43,036 nt of DNA from Streptomyces sp. SID9727. GTDB taxonomy: Bacteria > Actinomycetota > Actinomycetes > Streptomycetales > Streptomycetaceae. Shown in pieces: positions 8,168-16,608 of the stretch. The position numbers and the translations under genes were made by a program. The notes under the pieces are model-generated. The model saw only the letters and a list, made by a program, of their open reading frames with translations. It did not search any database and was not told the origin of the DNA. Where the stretch lies: positions 1 through 43,036 of the forward strand of contig NZ_JAAGNI010000418.1 in the NCBI RefSeq assembly GCF_010550605.1, given 5' to 3'. Each line of letters begins with the position of its first letter. Position 1 is the first letter of the stretch.

Positions 8168-9172
8168 TCACCGGCCGAGGACCACCGTGAGCGGCTCCGA
8201 GAAGTCGCCCCACTTGCCGTCGGGCAGCTGGGCGCGCAGCGTGATCGCGTGGCTGGTGCCGCGCGGTTCGGCGGTGGTGTACTGGTAGGTCGCCCGTTTC
8301 GTGGGCGGTGCGTCGCCCCAGGCGATGGTGGTGGTCATCTTGCCGTCCAGGTACAGCTGGTACGTACGGATCTCCCCGTCCGCCCTGGGCGGTGCCCACT
8401 CCAGGTCGACCGCGTACTCCTTGCCCTGGACCTTGTTCCTGGCCCGCAGGCCGGTGGGTGCGGTGCTCGCCGGGGCGCCGGGGGCCGACGCGGTGGTGAG
8501 GTGGAAGGCGTTGCTGTCGGGCGAGGAGGTGTCCGCGGCGTCGCGGGCGCGCACGGTGAAGGTGTAGGCCGTGCCGGGGCGCAGCCCGGTCAGGCGGGCC
8601 GTGGTCCCGGTGCCCGGCACGGTGTGGATGCGGGTGCCCTCCTGGTAGATGTCGTACGCGGTGACGCCGATGTCGTCCGTGGAGCCGCCCCAGGAGAGGG
8701 TGGCGGCCCGGTTGCCGTCGGCCTTGCCGCGCAGCCTCACCGGCCGGGTGGGGGGCCCGTGGTCGGCGGGCGTGGGGGCGGGGGTGGTGACGCGGACGGC
8801 CGCGCTGGGCGCGGAGAGGTTGCCGGCGGCGTCGCGGGCGCGGACGGTGAAGGTGTACGCGGTCGACGCGGTGAGCCCCTCCACGTCGATCATCACCTTG
8901 GACGCGGGGACGGCCTCGACCTTCTTGCCCTCCCGGTAGACCTCGTAGCCGGTGACGGCCGTGTCGTCGGTGGCGGCCTTCCACATCACGTGCGCGGAGG
9001 TGGCGCTGCTCGCCTGCACGGTGACCCCGCGCGGTGCGGTGGGCCTGCTGGTGTCCCCGTGGTCCTCGGAGCCGGAACCCGAGCCGGAGCCGGAGCCGCA
9101 GGCGGTGGCGAGTGCGGCGAGGAGCAGGGCGGCGGCGCAGGCCGGCGCGCGACGCGTGTGAGGGGATCGCAC
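8168..9172 (-). CDS. Lipoprotein with three fibronectin type III domains
   Basis: A 334-aa lipoprotein: signal peptide with lipobox LATAC (Cys25), a Gly-Ser spacer, then three FnIII domains at about 43-130, 140-228 and 240-334. No catalytic module is present, unlike the FnIII-bearing chitinase at 288-2576, whose FnIII repeats look closely similar (AYTFTVRARDAA motifs). The GTG at 9170-9172 follows GGAAGG with 7-nt spacing; a longer open frame upstream is a shadow. It is convergent with the VWA gene (7-bp gap). A TGGTCCAGACCT site lies 26 bp upstream of the start, so it is plausibly part of the chitin regulon and could tether or position chitinolytic proteins at the cell surface. The tethering role is inference. 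Confidence 0.85.
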   Translation of the reverse strand: MRSPHTRRAPACAAALLLAALATACGSGSGSGSGSEDHGDTSRPTAPRGVTVQASSATSAHVMWKAATDDTAVTGYEVYREGKKVEAVPASKVMIDVEGLTASTAYTFTVRARDAAGNLSAPSAAVRVTTPAPTPADHGPPTRPVRLRGKADGNRAATLSWGGSTDDIGVTAYDIYQEGTRIHTVPGTGTTARLTGLRPGTAYTFTVRARDAADTSSPDSNAFHLTTASAPGAPASTAPTGLRARNKVQGKEYAVDLEWAPPRADGEIRTYQLYLDGKMTTTIAWGDAPPTKRATYQYTTAEPRGTSHAITLRAQLPDGKWGDFSEPLTVVLGR

Positions 9173-9197
9173 GGTGTTGCCTTCCGTCCGGAAGCAA

Positions 9198-9209
9198 TGG
9201 TCCAGACCT
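9198..9209 (-). promoter_or_regulatory. DasR-like site upstream of the FnIII lipoprotein
   Basis: TGGTCCAGACCT is the textbook form of the Streptomyces chitinase direct-repeat element and a near-palindrome (GGTCCAGACC). Only one copy is visible. It lies between the lipoprotein start and the oppositely oriented amidohydrolase start at 9321. Confidence 0.65.
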
Positions 9210-9320
9210 GTATCGCATGCCCCGGGCCCCGCCGACAAGAGCCCGGAGCCGAACCTTCCGCAATGTGCCGGTGTGCCCCTGCCTTCGTGCCCCGCCCGGC
9301 GGTTGACGTACCGTCGGCGG

Positions 9321-10382
9321 GTGTTGTGCATACGAGGTGTGGTGCTGCCGGAGCGCGAGGAACGGGTGTTCCGGATCGAGGGCGAGGTGCTGCGCGAGGG
9401 CGCCCCGCCGGGCGGGTTCACGGGACGGGGCGCCGAGACCGTGGTGGACGGCGGCTGGCTGCTGCCCGGGCTCGTGGACGTGCACACGCATCCCGGGGCC
9501 ACCGACACGAGCGAGCCGTTCAGCGAGGAGCTGCTGCGCGAACAGCTGCGCGCGCACCGGGACGCCGGGGTCCTCGCCGTCCGCACCCCGGGCACGGCCG
9601 CGCGGATGCCGGCCTGGGTGGACGGGGACCGGGAGCTGCCCCGCGTCACATCGGCGGGCCGCTGGCTGGCCACACCCGGCAGGTTCTTCCCCGGTTTCGG
9701 CCGGGACGTGAGCGAGGCGGAGCTCGTCCGGGCGGCCGTGGAGGAGGCGGCGGCCTCCTCGGGCTGGTGCAAGGTCGTCGGGGACTGGCGACTGGACGAG
9801 CCCCCGGTACCGCTCGCGCTGCTCACCGAGGTGGTCGCCGCCGTCCACGCGGCGGGCGGGAAGGTGGCGGTGCACTGCCAGACCGCCGAGGGCACCCGCA
9901 ACGCGGTCCTCGCGGGGGCGGACAGCCTGGAGCACGGCATGCATCTGGACCCCGGGCTGCTGGACCGGATGGCGGCGCAGGGCACGGCGTTCGTGCCGAC
10001 GCTGGCGGCGTTCGCCAGGGGCGTGGACGCGATGCGGGCGCGGGAGCCCAGTGCGCGCCGCGATCTCTGGCTGGCCGGCTGGGAGACGATGTCCGGCAAC
10101 GTCCGGGCCGCCCACGAGGCGGGCGTCACGGTGCTGGCCGGCACCGACTCGTTCCCCTGCGGGACCGTCGCGAGCGAGGCGTCCTGGCTGCTCGGGGCAG
10201 GGCTGCCGGCCGACGCGGCGCTCGGCGCGGCGTCCTGGACGGCACGGTCGTGGCTCGGGCTGCCGGGCCTGGTGGACGGGGCGCCGGCCGACCTCGTCGC
10301 GTACGACACCGACCCGACCGCCGATCCGGCCGCGCTGGACCACCCGGTCCGGATCATTCTGCGGGGACACGTGGTGCGCTGA
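9321..10382 (+). CDS. Amidohydrolase family protein (metal-dependent hydrolase)
   Basis: A 353-aa cytoplasmic member of the amidohydrolase superfamily, imidazolonepropionase/prolidase-like branch. Visible metal-site motifs: GLVDVHTHPG (HxH after strand 1, about residue 55), VAVHCQTAEG (His on strand 5), LEHGMHLD (strand 6) and AGTDSFP (Asp on strand 8). A Lys candidate for carboxylation lies in WCKVVGD. The substrate cannot be predicted. The start is uncertain: GTG 9321 begins the conserved N-terminal beta-strand (CIRGVVLPE), has no clear ribosome site, and has a TACCGT hexamer 8 nt upstream, so a leaderless transcript is possible. The longer frame from 9174 crosses the lipoprotein promoter and is not credible. 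Confidence 0.82.
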   Translation: MLCIRGVVLPEREERVFRIEGEVLREGAPPGGFTGRGAETVVDGGWLLPGLVDVHTHPGATDTSEPFSEELLREQLRAHRDAGVLAVRTPGTAARMPAWVDGDRELPRVTSAGRWLATPGRFFPGFGRDVSEAELVRAAVEEAAASSGWCKVVGDWRLDEPPVPLALLTEVVAAVHAAGGKVAVHCQTAEGTRNAVLAGADSLEHGMHLDPGLLDRMAAQGTAFVPTLAAFARGVDAMRAREPSARRDLWLAGWETMSGNVRAAHEAGVTVLAGTDSFPCGTVASEASWLLGAGLPADAALGAASWTARSWLGLPGLVDGAPADLVAYDTDPTADPAALDHPVRIILRGHVVR

Positions 10383-10419
10383 CCGACGAGTCGGCGGCGG
10401 TCCGGCAGTCTGCACTGGT

Positions 10420-11010
10420 ATGGACACACAACCGCTCGACCTCGAACCGGCCGCACGCCGGATCACCGCGCAGCTCAACGCCGTGGACGACGGCGCGCTG
10501 GGGGCCGCGACACCGTGCCCCGGCGTGACCGTGGGCGCCCTGCTCGCCCATATCGAGGGCCTGGCCGTCGCCTTCCGCGACGCCGCCCGCAAGGAGCCGG
10601 GACCGGCCACCGACTCGGCGCCCTCCGTGGAGTCCGGCGTCCTCGACGCCGGCTGGCGCACCACACTGCCCGCCGCGCTCGACGGGATGGTGGCCGCCTG
10701 GCGCTCCCCCGACGCCTGGGAGGGCATGACCAGGGCGGGCGGCGTGGACCTGCCCGGTCAGGTCGCGGGGATGGTCGCGCTCAACGAGCTGGTGCTGCAC
10801 GGCTGGGACCTGGCGAAGGCGACCGGGCAGCCCTTCGACGCCGAGGAGGCGCACCTGCGCAACACGCTCGCGCTGCTGGCGGACCAGGGCGACGGCCCCT
10901 CGGCCGACTCCCCGTTCGGGCGGCCGGTGCCGGTGGCCGATGACGCGCCGCTGCTGGACCGGGCGGTGGCCCGGGGCGGGCGGGCCCCGGACTGGCGGCC
11001 GGCGGACTGA
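10420..11010 (+). CDS. TIGR03086-type DinB/maleylpyruvate isomerase-like protein
   Basis: A 196-aa four-helix-bundle protein of the TIGR03086/DinB superfamily (mycothiol-dependent maleylpyruvate isomerase-like N-terminal domain). Features are the TPCPGVTVGALLAHI helix near residue 28, whose conserved His faces the metal site, and NELVLHGWDLAKATGQP near residue 127, whose HxxD pattern is typical of the family. Members bind a divalent metal and many are predicted mycothiol S-transferases. The ATG follows the amidohydrolase by 37 bp, without a clear Shine-Dalgarno. The open frame beginning at 10051 is overlap with the previous gene. Substrate unknown. Confidence 0.8.
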   Translation: MDTQPLDLEPAARRITAQLNAVDDGALGAATPCPGVTVGALLAHIEGLAVAFRDAARKEPGPATDSAPSVESGVLDAGWRTTLPAALDGMVAAWRSPDAWEGMTRAGGVDLPGQVAGMVALNELVLHGWDLAKATGQPFDAEEAHLRNTLALLADQGDGPSADSPFGRPVPVADDAPLLDRAVARGGRAPDWRPAD

Positions 11011-11046
11011 GGGGCGCGGGGCGCATGCGCCGGAGCGCGCGCCGGC

Positions 11047-11730
11047 TCAGCTCGTGAAGAACTCCGTGATCCGCTGAGCCGTCTGCTCCGGATCGGCCTC
11101 GTGCGGACGGTGACCGCCGCCCATCGTGACCAGGTGGCAGTCCGGGATCATCGACGCCATGTCCTGGAGCCGCCCCTGCGGCATCGTGCTGCCCGGCCCC
11201 CCTGCCAGCATCAGCGTCGGCGCCACGATCTCCCCGAGGCCCCGCGCCCACGCCGGATCCGGGTCCGCCAGCTCGCCGTTCACCGACGCGAGCACGGCCT
11301 CGTCGTAGTCGGCGGGCCCGTCCGGCCCGACGGCCGGGCCCGCCGCGCCGGGGAACGGCGGCGGCGTCTCCACCAGCACCAGCCGCTCCACCCGGTCCGG
11401 GTGCTCCTGCGCGAGGAGGTGGGCGACGACCCCGCCCATGCCGTGGCCGACCACGCCCGCCCGGTCCAGCTCGCACTCGTCCAGGAACCCGAGCACGTCG
11501 TCGCGCATCAGCTCCAGGTCGTACGCGTCGGGCCAGTCGCTCTCGCCATGGCCGCGCAGATCGATCGCGTACACCCGCCACTCCTGCCCCAGCAGGCTCC
11601 CGGCCGCGTCCCAGCTCGCCGCGCTCGCGCCGAGGTCGTGCAGCAGTACGACGGGCGACCCGAACGGGTCACCCCAGGTCCGGTACGCCAGCCGCACGTC
11701 GCCGACATCCACCACAGACTGATCATCCAT
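11047..11730 (-). CDS. Alpha/beta-fold hydrolase
   Basis: A 227-aa alpha/beta hydrolase. The oxyanion-hole motif is LLHDLG near residue 30, and the nucleophile elbow reads GHGMGG (about 96-101), where the usual Ser is replaced by Gly or Met depending on alignment. A candidate acid lies after strand 6, and the final His is GGGHRPHE near residue 207. The lack of a GxSxG serine is notable: the protein may be non-hydrolytic, or belong to a subgroup using another residue. ATG at 11728-11730 with a weak GGGGG site. It diverges from the chitosanase gene with a 60-bp shared upstream region. Confidence 0.8.
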   Translation of the reverse strand: MDDQSVVDVGDVRLAYRTWGDPFGSPVVLLHDLGASAASWDAAGSLLGQEWRVYAIDLRGHGESDWPDAYDLELMRDDVLGFLDECELDRAGVVGHGMGGVVAHLLAQEHPDRVERLVLVETPPPFPGAAGPAVGPDGPADYDEAVLASVNGELADPDPAWARGLGEIVAPTLMLAGGPGSTMPQGRLQDMASMIPDCHLVTMGGGHRPHEADPEQTAQRITEFFTS

Positions 11731-11790
11731 GCCCCCGACGCTACCTCCGAATGCGCCGGGATCACGCCCCTGGCCTGGCAGGCTGGAACG

Positions 11791-12621
11791 GTGAAGCTCA
11801 CCGCGCGTTCCCTGGTCACCCCGCTCGCCGCCCTCCTCATGTCCGCGACCGCGCTCAGCGGCTGCGCCCAGGCGGGGGGCTGGTCCGGCAAGGGCTCGGG
11901 GGGCGGACTCGCCGCTCCGGCGAAGAAGGACATCGCCATGCGGCTCGTCGCCAGCGCGGAGAACTCCACGCTGGACTGGAAGGCGCAGTACACGTACATC
12001 GAGGACATCGGGGACGGGCGCGGCTACACGGGCGGCATCATCGGCTTCTGCTCCGGCACGGGCGACATGCTCCGGGTCGTGGAGCGGTACGCGCGGTCCC
12101 GGCCGGGCAACCCGCTGGAACGGTTCCTGCCCGCACTGCGGAAGGTGAAGGGCAGCGACGCGCACACGGGGCTGGGCGGGCCGTTCACCCGCGCCTGGGC
12201 CGAGGCGGCCGGTGACGCGAGGTTCCGGGAGGCGCAGGACGCCGAGCGGGACGCGTCGTACTTCGATCCGGCGGTGCGCCGGGCGAAGGAGGACGGGCTG
12301 GGCACGCTGGGCCAGTTCGCCTACTACGACGCCTATGTGATGCACGGGGAGGCCGACGCGGACGGCACCACCGGTTTCCGTACGATCCGGAGCCAGGCGC
12401 TCGACGCGGCCAGGACCCCCGCGGAGGGGGGCGACGAGACCGCGTATCTCGACGCCTTCCTCGACGCCCGCGTCGCCGCGATCCGCGAGGAGCCCTCGCA
12501 CCACGACACCAGCCGGGTCGAGACCGCGCAACGGGTGTTCCTGCGGAAGGGCAACCTGGACCTGGACCCGCCGCTGGCCTGGAAGGTGTACGGGGACAGC
12601 TACGAGATCAAAGGCCCGTAA
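11791..12621 (+). CDS. GH46 chitosanase, exported (lipoprotein-type signal)
   Basis: Endo-chitosanase (EC 3.2.1.132), 276 aa, hydrolysing partly deacetylated chitosan. Residues 1-25 form an export signal ending in a lipobox, LSGC, so Cys25 may be lipidated; a Gly/Ser spacer follows. The GH46 domain matches the well-studied Streptomyces N174 enzyme closely. Its catalytic pair Glu22/Asp40 corresponds to Glu57 (in SAEN) and Asp75 (in IGDGRGYTGG), with the same 18-residue spacing. The GTG at 11791 is the only start that retains the whole signal; it has no obvious ribosome site. 44 bp separate it from a second GH46 gene. Confidence 0.93.
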   Translation: MKLTARSLVTPLAALLMSATALSGCAQAGGWSGKGSGGGLAAPAKKDIAMRLVASAENSTLDWKAQYTYIEDIGDGRGYTGGIIGFCSGTGDMLRVVERYARSRPGNPLERFLPALRKVKGSDAHTGLGGPFTRAWAEAAGDARFREAQDAERDASYFDPAVRRAKEDGLGTLGQFAYYDAYVMHGEADADGTTGFRTIRSQALDAARTPAEGGDETAYLDAFLDARVAAIREEPSHHDTSRVETAQRVFLRKGNLDLDPPLAWKVYGDSYEIKGP

Positions 12622-12665
12622 CCTGGGTCCCGTCGCCCGACTCGCCCGTTTCGAAGGAGTGCAAG

Positions 12666-13391
12666 GTGTCCGCCACCGCCCCGGCCGGTCTCGACGATCC
12701 GGCGAAGAAGGACATCGCCATGCAGCTGGTCTCCAGCGCGGAGAACTCCACGCAGGACTGGAAGGCGCAGTACGGGTACATCGAGGACATCGGCGACGGC
12801 CGCGGCTACACCGCGGGGATCATCGGCTTCTGTTCGGGCACCGGCGACATGCTCGACCTGGTGGAGCTGTACACGCGGCGCAAGCCGGACAACGTACTGG
12901 CCCGGTATCTGCCGGCCCTGCGCGAGGTGGACGGCGGCGACTCGCACGACGGGCTGGACCCGGGCTTCCAGGACGCCTGGGAGACGGCCGCCCGGGACCC
13001 GGACTTCCAGCAGGCGCAGAACGACGAGCGCGACCGGGTGTACTTCGACCCGGCCGTCAGCCGGGGCCGGGGCGACGGCCTGGGCACGCTCGGCCAGTTC
13101 GCGTACTACGACGCCCTCGTGATGCATGGCGAGGGCGACGACAGCGCGAGCTTCGGGGCCATCCGGCAACGGGCCCTGGCACGGGCGAAGCCGCCGGCCC
13201 GGGGCGGTGACGAGGTGGCCTACCTCGACGCCTTCCTGGACGAACGGGTCCGGGCCATGGAGCAGGAGGAGGCCCACGCGGACACCAGCCGGGTGGACGA
13301 CGCCCAGCGGGTCTTCCTGCGGAACGGCAATCTGGACCTGGACCCGCCGCTCGACTGGCAGGTGTACGGGGACAGCTTCCACATCGGCTGA
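12666..13391 (+). CDS. Second GH46 chitosanase, no signal peptide
   Basis: A 241-aa GH46 enzyme, tandem paralogue of the gene before it. The catalytic residues are Glu26 (SSAEN) and Asp44 (IGDGRGYTAG), so activity should be retained. The product starts MSATAPAGLDDPAKKD, directly at the mature domain: no hydrophobic signal is present, and no start codon exists further upstream in this frame. The GTG at 12666 has a strong AAGGAG six bases upstream, which fixes the start. A cytoplasmic chitosanase would act on imported oligosaccharides or be released by lysis; alternatively the signal was lost when the gene was duplicated. The mature sequence looks at least as close to the N174 enzyme as the exported copy. 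Confidence 0.92.
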   Translation: MSATAPAGLDDPAKKDIAMQLVSSAENSTQDWKAQYGYIEDIGDGRGYTAGIIGFCSGTGDMLDLVELYTRRKPDNVLARYLPALREVDGGDSHDGLDPGFQDAWETAARDPDFQQAQNDERDRVYFDPAVSRGRGDGLGTLGQFAYYDALVMHGEGDDSASFGAIRQRALARAKPPARGGDEVAYLDAFLDERVRAMEQEEAHADTSRVDDAQRVFLRNGNLDLDPPLDWQVYGDSFHIG

Positions 13392-13447
13392 ACCGGCAGT
13401 GGCGCGTACGGCCAACCCCGCACGCGCCACAGTCCGCTGACCGTACG

Positions 13448-14896
13448 TCAGTGAGCGGCCACCTCCATCGCCTTCACCGGGTCGTGGCCGCCGGGCGCGG
13501 TCCCCGCCTCCGGGTCCGGCTTCCGGCCGAGGTGGTTGAAGGCCAGGTTGAGGACGATGGCGACCACGCAGCCGGTGGAGATGCCCGAGTCCAGGACGAC
13601 GAGGAGGTCCTCCGGGAAGGCGTGGTAGAAGTCCGGCGCCGCGATCGGGATCAGTCCGACCCCGACGGCCGCCGCGACGATCAGCGCGTTCTCGCCCTTC
13701 TCCAGGGCGGCGCCGGCCAGGGTCTGGATGCCGCTGGCGGCCACCGAGCCGAACAGGACGATGCCCGCGCCGCCGAGGACCGGCAGCGGCACCAGTGCGA
13801 TGACGGACGCGGCCACCGGGAACAGGCCGAGCAGGATGAGGATGCCGCCGCCGGCCGCGACCACGAAGCGGCTGCGCACCTTGGTCATCGCGACCAGTCC
13901 GATGTTCTGGGCGAACGCGCTGCACATGAAGCCGTTGAACAGCGGACTGATCGCGCTGCCCAGGGTGTCGGCGCGCAGCCCGCCCTCGATGGTCCGTTCG
14001 TCGGCGGGGCGGTCCACGATCTTGCCGAGGGCCAGCATGTCCGCCGTGGACTCGGTCATGCAGACCAGCATCACGATGCTCATGGAGACGATCGCGGCGA
14101 CCTCGAACTGCGGGGCGCCGAAGTGGAACGGGGTGGGGAAGCCGATCGCGTCGGCGTTCTTGATGGCGCCGAAGTCGGTGATGCCGACCGGGATGGCGAT
14201 CAGGGTGCCGATGATGAGCCCGAGCAGGATGGCGATCTGCTGGAGGAAACCGCGCAGCAGTTTGCGCAGGGCCAGCACGATGACGAGGGTGACCGCCGCC
14301 ATGGTGATGTTGGTGGTGGACCCGTAGTCGTGGGCGGTCGCGTTGCCGCCCTGGGACCAGTTGAAGGCGACCGGCAGCAGGGAGACACCGATCAGGGTGA
14401 TGACCGTGCCGGTGACCACGGGCGGGAAGAAGCGGACCAGTTTGCAGAAGTAGGGGGCGAGGACGAAGCCGAGGAGGCTCGCGACGATGATCGCGCCGAA
14501 GATGACGGCGATCCCGTCGTGCCCCCGGTCCTTGCCGATCGCCACCATCGGGGTCACCCCGGCGAACGAGACGCCGTTGACGAACGGCAGCCGGGCGCCT
14601 ATGCGCCAGAAGCCGAGCGTCTGGAGCAGGGTGGCTATGCCCGCGGTGAACAGGCTCGCCCCCATCAGGAACGCCGTCTCCTTGGGGCTGAGGCCCACGG
14701 CGGGCCCCACGATCATGGGCGGGGCCACCACGCCCGCGTACATCGCGGCCACGTGCTGGAGGCCGCTGGTGAACATCCTCAGCGGGGGGAGGGTCTCATC
14801 GACCGGATGCTTCCGGTCGGACGCCTCTGTCGTCGGGTCCTCTGCGGTGTGGGGGGTCGCACTTGCGTCGTCGCGAAACCTGGGCGTAGCTGCCAC
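13448..14896 (-). CDS. NCS2-family purine/uracil permease
   Basis: A 482-aa nucleobase:cation symporter-2 protein with about 14 hydrophobic segments. Family motifs: QHVAAMYAGVVAPP in TM1, the TM8 region containing MLVCMTESTADMLALGKI (substrate-binding Glu) and AFAQNIGLVAMTKVRSR (NCS2 signature with Asn). By context a xanthine, urate or other purine importer. The start is GTG 14894-14896 with GGAGG seven bases upstream. It is the most distal gene of the purine block and is separated from the deaminase gene by a terminator-rich 272-bp gap, so it may have its own promoter. Paralogous to the permease at 16609-18006. Confidence 0.9.
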   Translation of the reverse strand: MAATPRFRDDASATPHTAEDPTTEASDRKHPVDETLPPLRMFTSGLQHVAAMYAGVVAPPMIVGPAVGLSPKETAFLMGASLFTAGIATLLQTLGFWRIGARLPFVNGVSFAGVTPMVAIGKDRGHDGIAVIFGAIIVASLLGFVLAPYFCKLVRFFPPVVTGTVITLIGVSLLPVAFNWSQGGNATAHDYGSTTNITMAAVTLVIVLALRKLLRGFLQQIAILLGLIIGTLIAIPVGITDFGAIKNADAIGFPTPFHFGAPQFEVAAIVSMSIVMLVCMTESTADMLALGKIVDRPADERTIEGGLRADTLGSAISPLFNGFMCSAFAQNIGLVAMTKVRSRFVVAAGGGILILLGLFPVAASVIALVPLPVLGGAGIVLFGSVAASGIQTLAGAALEKGENALIVAAAVGVGLIPIAAPDFYHAFPEDLLVVLDSGISTGCVVAIVLNLAFNHLGRKPDPEAGTAPGGHDPVKAMEVAAH

Positions 14897-15038
14897 GGCG
14901 GTTCCTCCGGTCGGTTACACGTCGGCGGTGACGTGGGGTTCAGGGAGGTGGTGCCGGAGCCGGTCCGCCGGACCGGGCCCCGTTGCTGCGGTGATGCGGT
15001 GAGGCAGGTCGAACGGCTGGTGCGGGCAGCCGGGATCG

Positions 15039-15142
15039 CCGGTGCGGGTGGCGCGTGCGCGTGGGCGGCGCGCCACCCGCACCGGTTGCCGCGGACCCCG
15101 CTCGGGTCCGCGGCGGCCGTGCCGAGGGCCGTCCCCCTCGGC
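15039..15142 (-). terminator. Cluster of three strong hairpins after the deaminase gene
   Basis: Three inverted repeats follow one another in the 14897-15168 gap: a 17-bp stem with 13-nt loop (15039-15085, last pair G-U), a perfect 10-bp stem CCGCGGACCC/GGGTCCGCGG (15089-15113) and an 8-bp stem GCCGAGGG/CCCTCGGC (15121-15142). No U-tracts. They probably end transcription from the urate operon. The rest of the gap (14897-15038) holds the ribosome site of the downstream permease and no clear promoter. Confidence 0.65.
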
Positions 15143-15168
15143 CGGCCGCTTTCGGGGCCGCCGGGCCG

Positions 15169-16566
15169 TCAGGCTCCGGCGGCGATCTGGGCGAGGCGGC
15201 GGGCCTCGTCGCGGGTGGCCCGGGCGATGGCCTCCTCGTCCGCGGTGACCAGGCGGCCGGACTCCACGACCGGCTTGCCGTCGACCAGCGACAGGGTGAC
15301 CGGGGCGGCGGCGCCGAAGACGAGCGCGGTGACCGGGTCGGCGATGGAGGCGTGGGCGAGGGTGTCCAGCTTCCAGAGGACCAGGTCGGCGAGCTTGCCG
15401 GCCTCCAGCGAGCCGGTCTGCGCGGCGCGGCCCAGGACCTGGGCGCCGCCGTAGGTGCCGAGGCGCAGCGCCTGACGGGCGTTCAGGGCGCGTTCGCGGT
15501 GGGGGCCGAGGCGGTTGATGAGGAGGGCGTTGCGCAGTTCGGTGTGGAGTTCGCCGGACTCGTTGGACGCGGTGCCGTCGACGCCGAGGCCGACCGGGAC
15601 GCCGGCGGCGAGCATGTCCGGGACACGGGCGATCCCGGCGGCGAGGCGGGCGTTGGAGGACGGGCAGTGGGCGACGCCGGTGCCGGTGCGGGCGAAGGCG
15701 GCGATGTCGGAGTCGTTCATGTGGACGCAGTGCGCCATCCACACGTCCTCACCGAGCCACCCCGTCGATGCGAAGTAGTCGGTGGGGCCCATGCCGAACA
15801 GCTCGTGGCAGAACTTCTCCTCCTCCACGGTCTCCGACCCGTGCGTGTGCAGCCGCACGCCCTTGCGCCGGGCCAGTTCGGCGCCCTGGCGCATGAGTTC
15901 GGTGGACACGGAGAACGGCGAGCAGGGCGCGACGGCGACCTGGGTCATCGCGTCGAACGAGGCGTCGTGGTGGGCGTCGACGGTCGCCTCGGTGGCGGCG
16001 AGCGCGCCTTCGAGGGTCTCCACGGCGAAGTCCGGGGGCAGCCCGCCGTCCTTCTCGCTGCGGTCCATGGAGCCCCGGGCGAGGGTGAAGCGCACGCCCA
16101 TGTCGCGGGCGGCCCCGATGATGGCACCGGACAGGTCGCCGGAGCCCTTCGGGAAGACGTAGTGGTGGTCCATGGCGGTGGTGACGCCGCCGAGCGCCAT
16201 CATGGCGAGCGAGCCCTGCGCGGCGGCCCGGGCCATCGGCTCGTCGACGCGCGCCCACGTCGGGTACAGCGCGACCAGCCAGTTGAAGAGGTTGTGGTCC
16301 GTGGCCAGGCCCCGGGTGATCCACTGGTAGAAGTGGTGGTGCGTGTTGATCAGGCCGGGGGTGGCCAGGTGGCCGGTGCCGTCGATCCGGCGTACGACGT
16401 TCTCCAGGCCCTCGGGTGCCCGGCCGGCGCCGACGGACTCGATACGGTTGCCGGCGACGACGACATGGCCCGAGGCGTACTCGGTGTCGGCGGCGTCGAC
16501 GGTCGCGATCGAGCAGTTCTCGATGACGATGCGCTCCACCCGGTCGGGGGCTGCCGGTGCTGCCAT
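15169..16566 (-). CDS. 8-oxoguanine deaminase-like amidohydrolase
   Basis: A 465-aa Atz/Trz-type amidohydrolase, closest in motif to bacterial 8-oxoguanine deaminases, which convert 8-oxoguanine to urate and ammonia. Metal-site motifs: GLINTHHHFYQW (HxH), VRLHTHGSE (strand 5 His), WMAHCVHMND (strand 6 His) and GLGVDGTASNE (strand 8 Asp). The ATG at 16564-16566 follows GAAGGAAG; starts further upstream lack a ribosome site. It lies between two NCS2 permeases and downstream of the uricase operon. Its presumed product, urate, is the uricase substrate, so it feeds purine bases into that route. Guanine deaminase or another N-heterocycle deaminase is the alternative. Confidence 0.85.
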   Translation of the reverse strand: MAAPAAPDRVERIVIENCSIATVDAADTEYASGHVVVAGNRIESVGAGRAPEGLENVVRRIDGTGHLATPGLINTHHHFYQWITRGLATDHNLFNWLVALYPTWARVDEPMARAAAQGSLAMMALGGVTTAMDHHYVFPKGSGDLSGAIIGAARDMGVRFTLARGSMDRSEKDGGLPPDFAVETLEGALAATEATVDAHHDASFDAMTQVAVAPCSPFSVSTELMRQGAELARRKGVRLHTHGSETVEEEKFCHELFGMGPTDYFASTGWLGEDVWMAHCVHMNDSDIAAFARTGTGVAHCPSSNARLAAGIARVPDMLAAGVPVGLGVDGTASNESGELHTELRNALLINRLGPHRERALNARQALRLGTYGGAQVLGRAAQTGSLEAGKLADLVLWKLDTLAHASIADPVTALVFGAAAPVTLSLVDGKPVVESGRLVTADEEAIARATRDEARRLAQIAAGA

Positions 16567-16608
16567 GGTGCTTCCTTCTCTCATCTGGGACGTGGGCACG
16601 GCAGGACC

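Noticed and set aside
9255..9272. TTCCGCAATGTGCCGG as a third hyi/gcl-type operator
   Set aside because: Only the left half fits; the right arm and second site are missing, and the adjacent genes have no link to glyoxylate metabolism.
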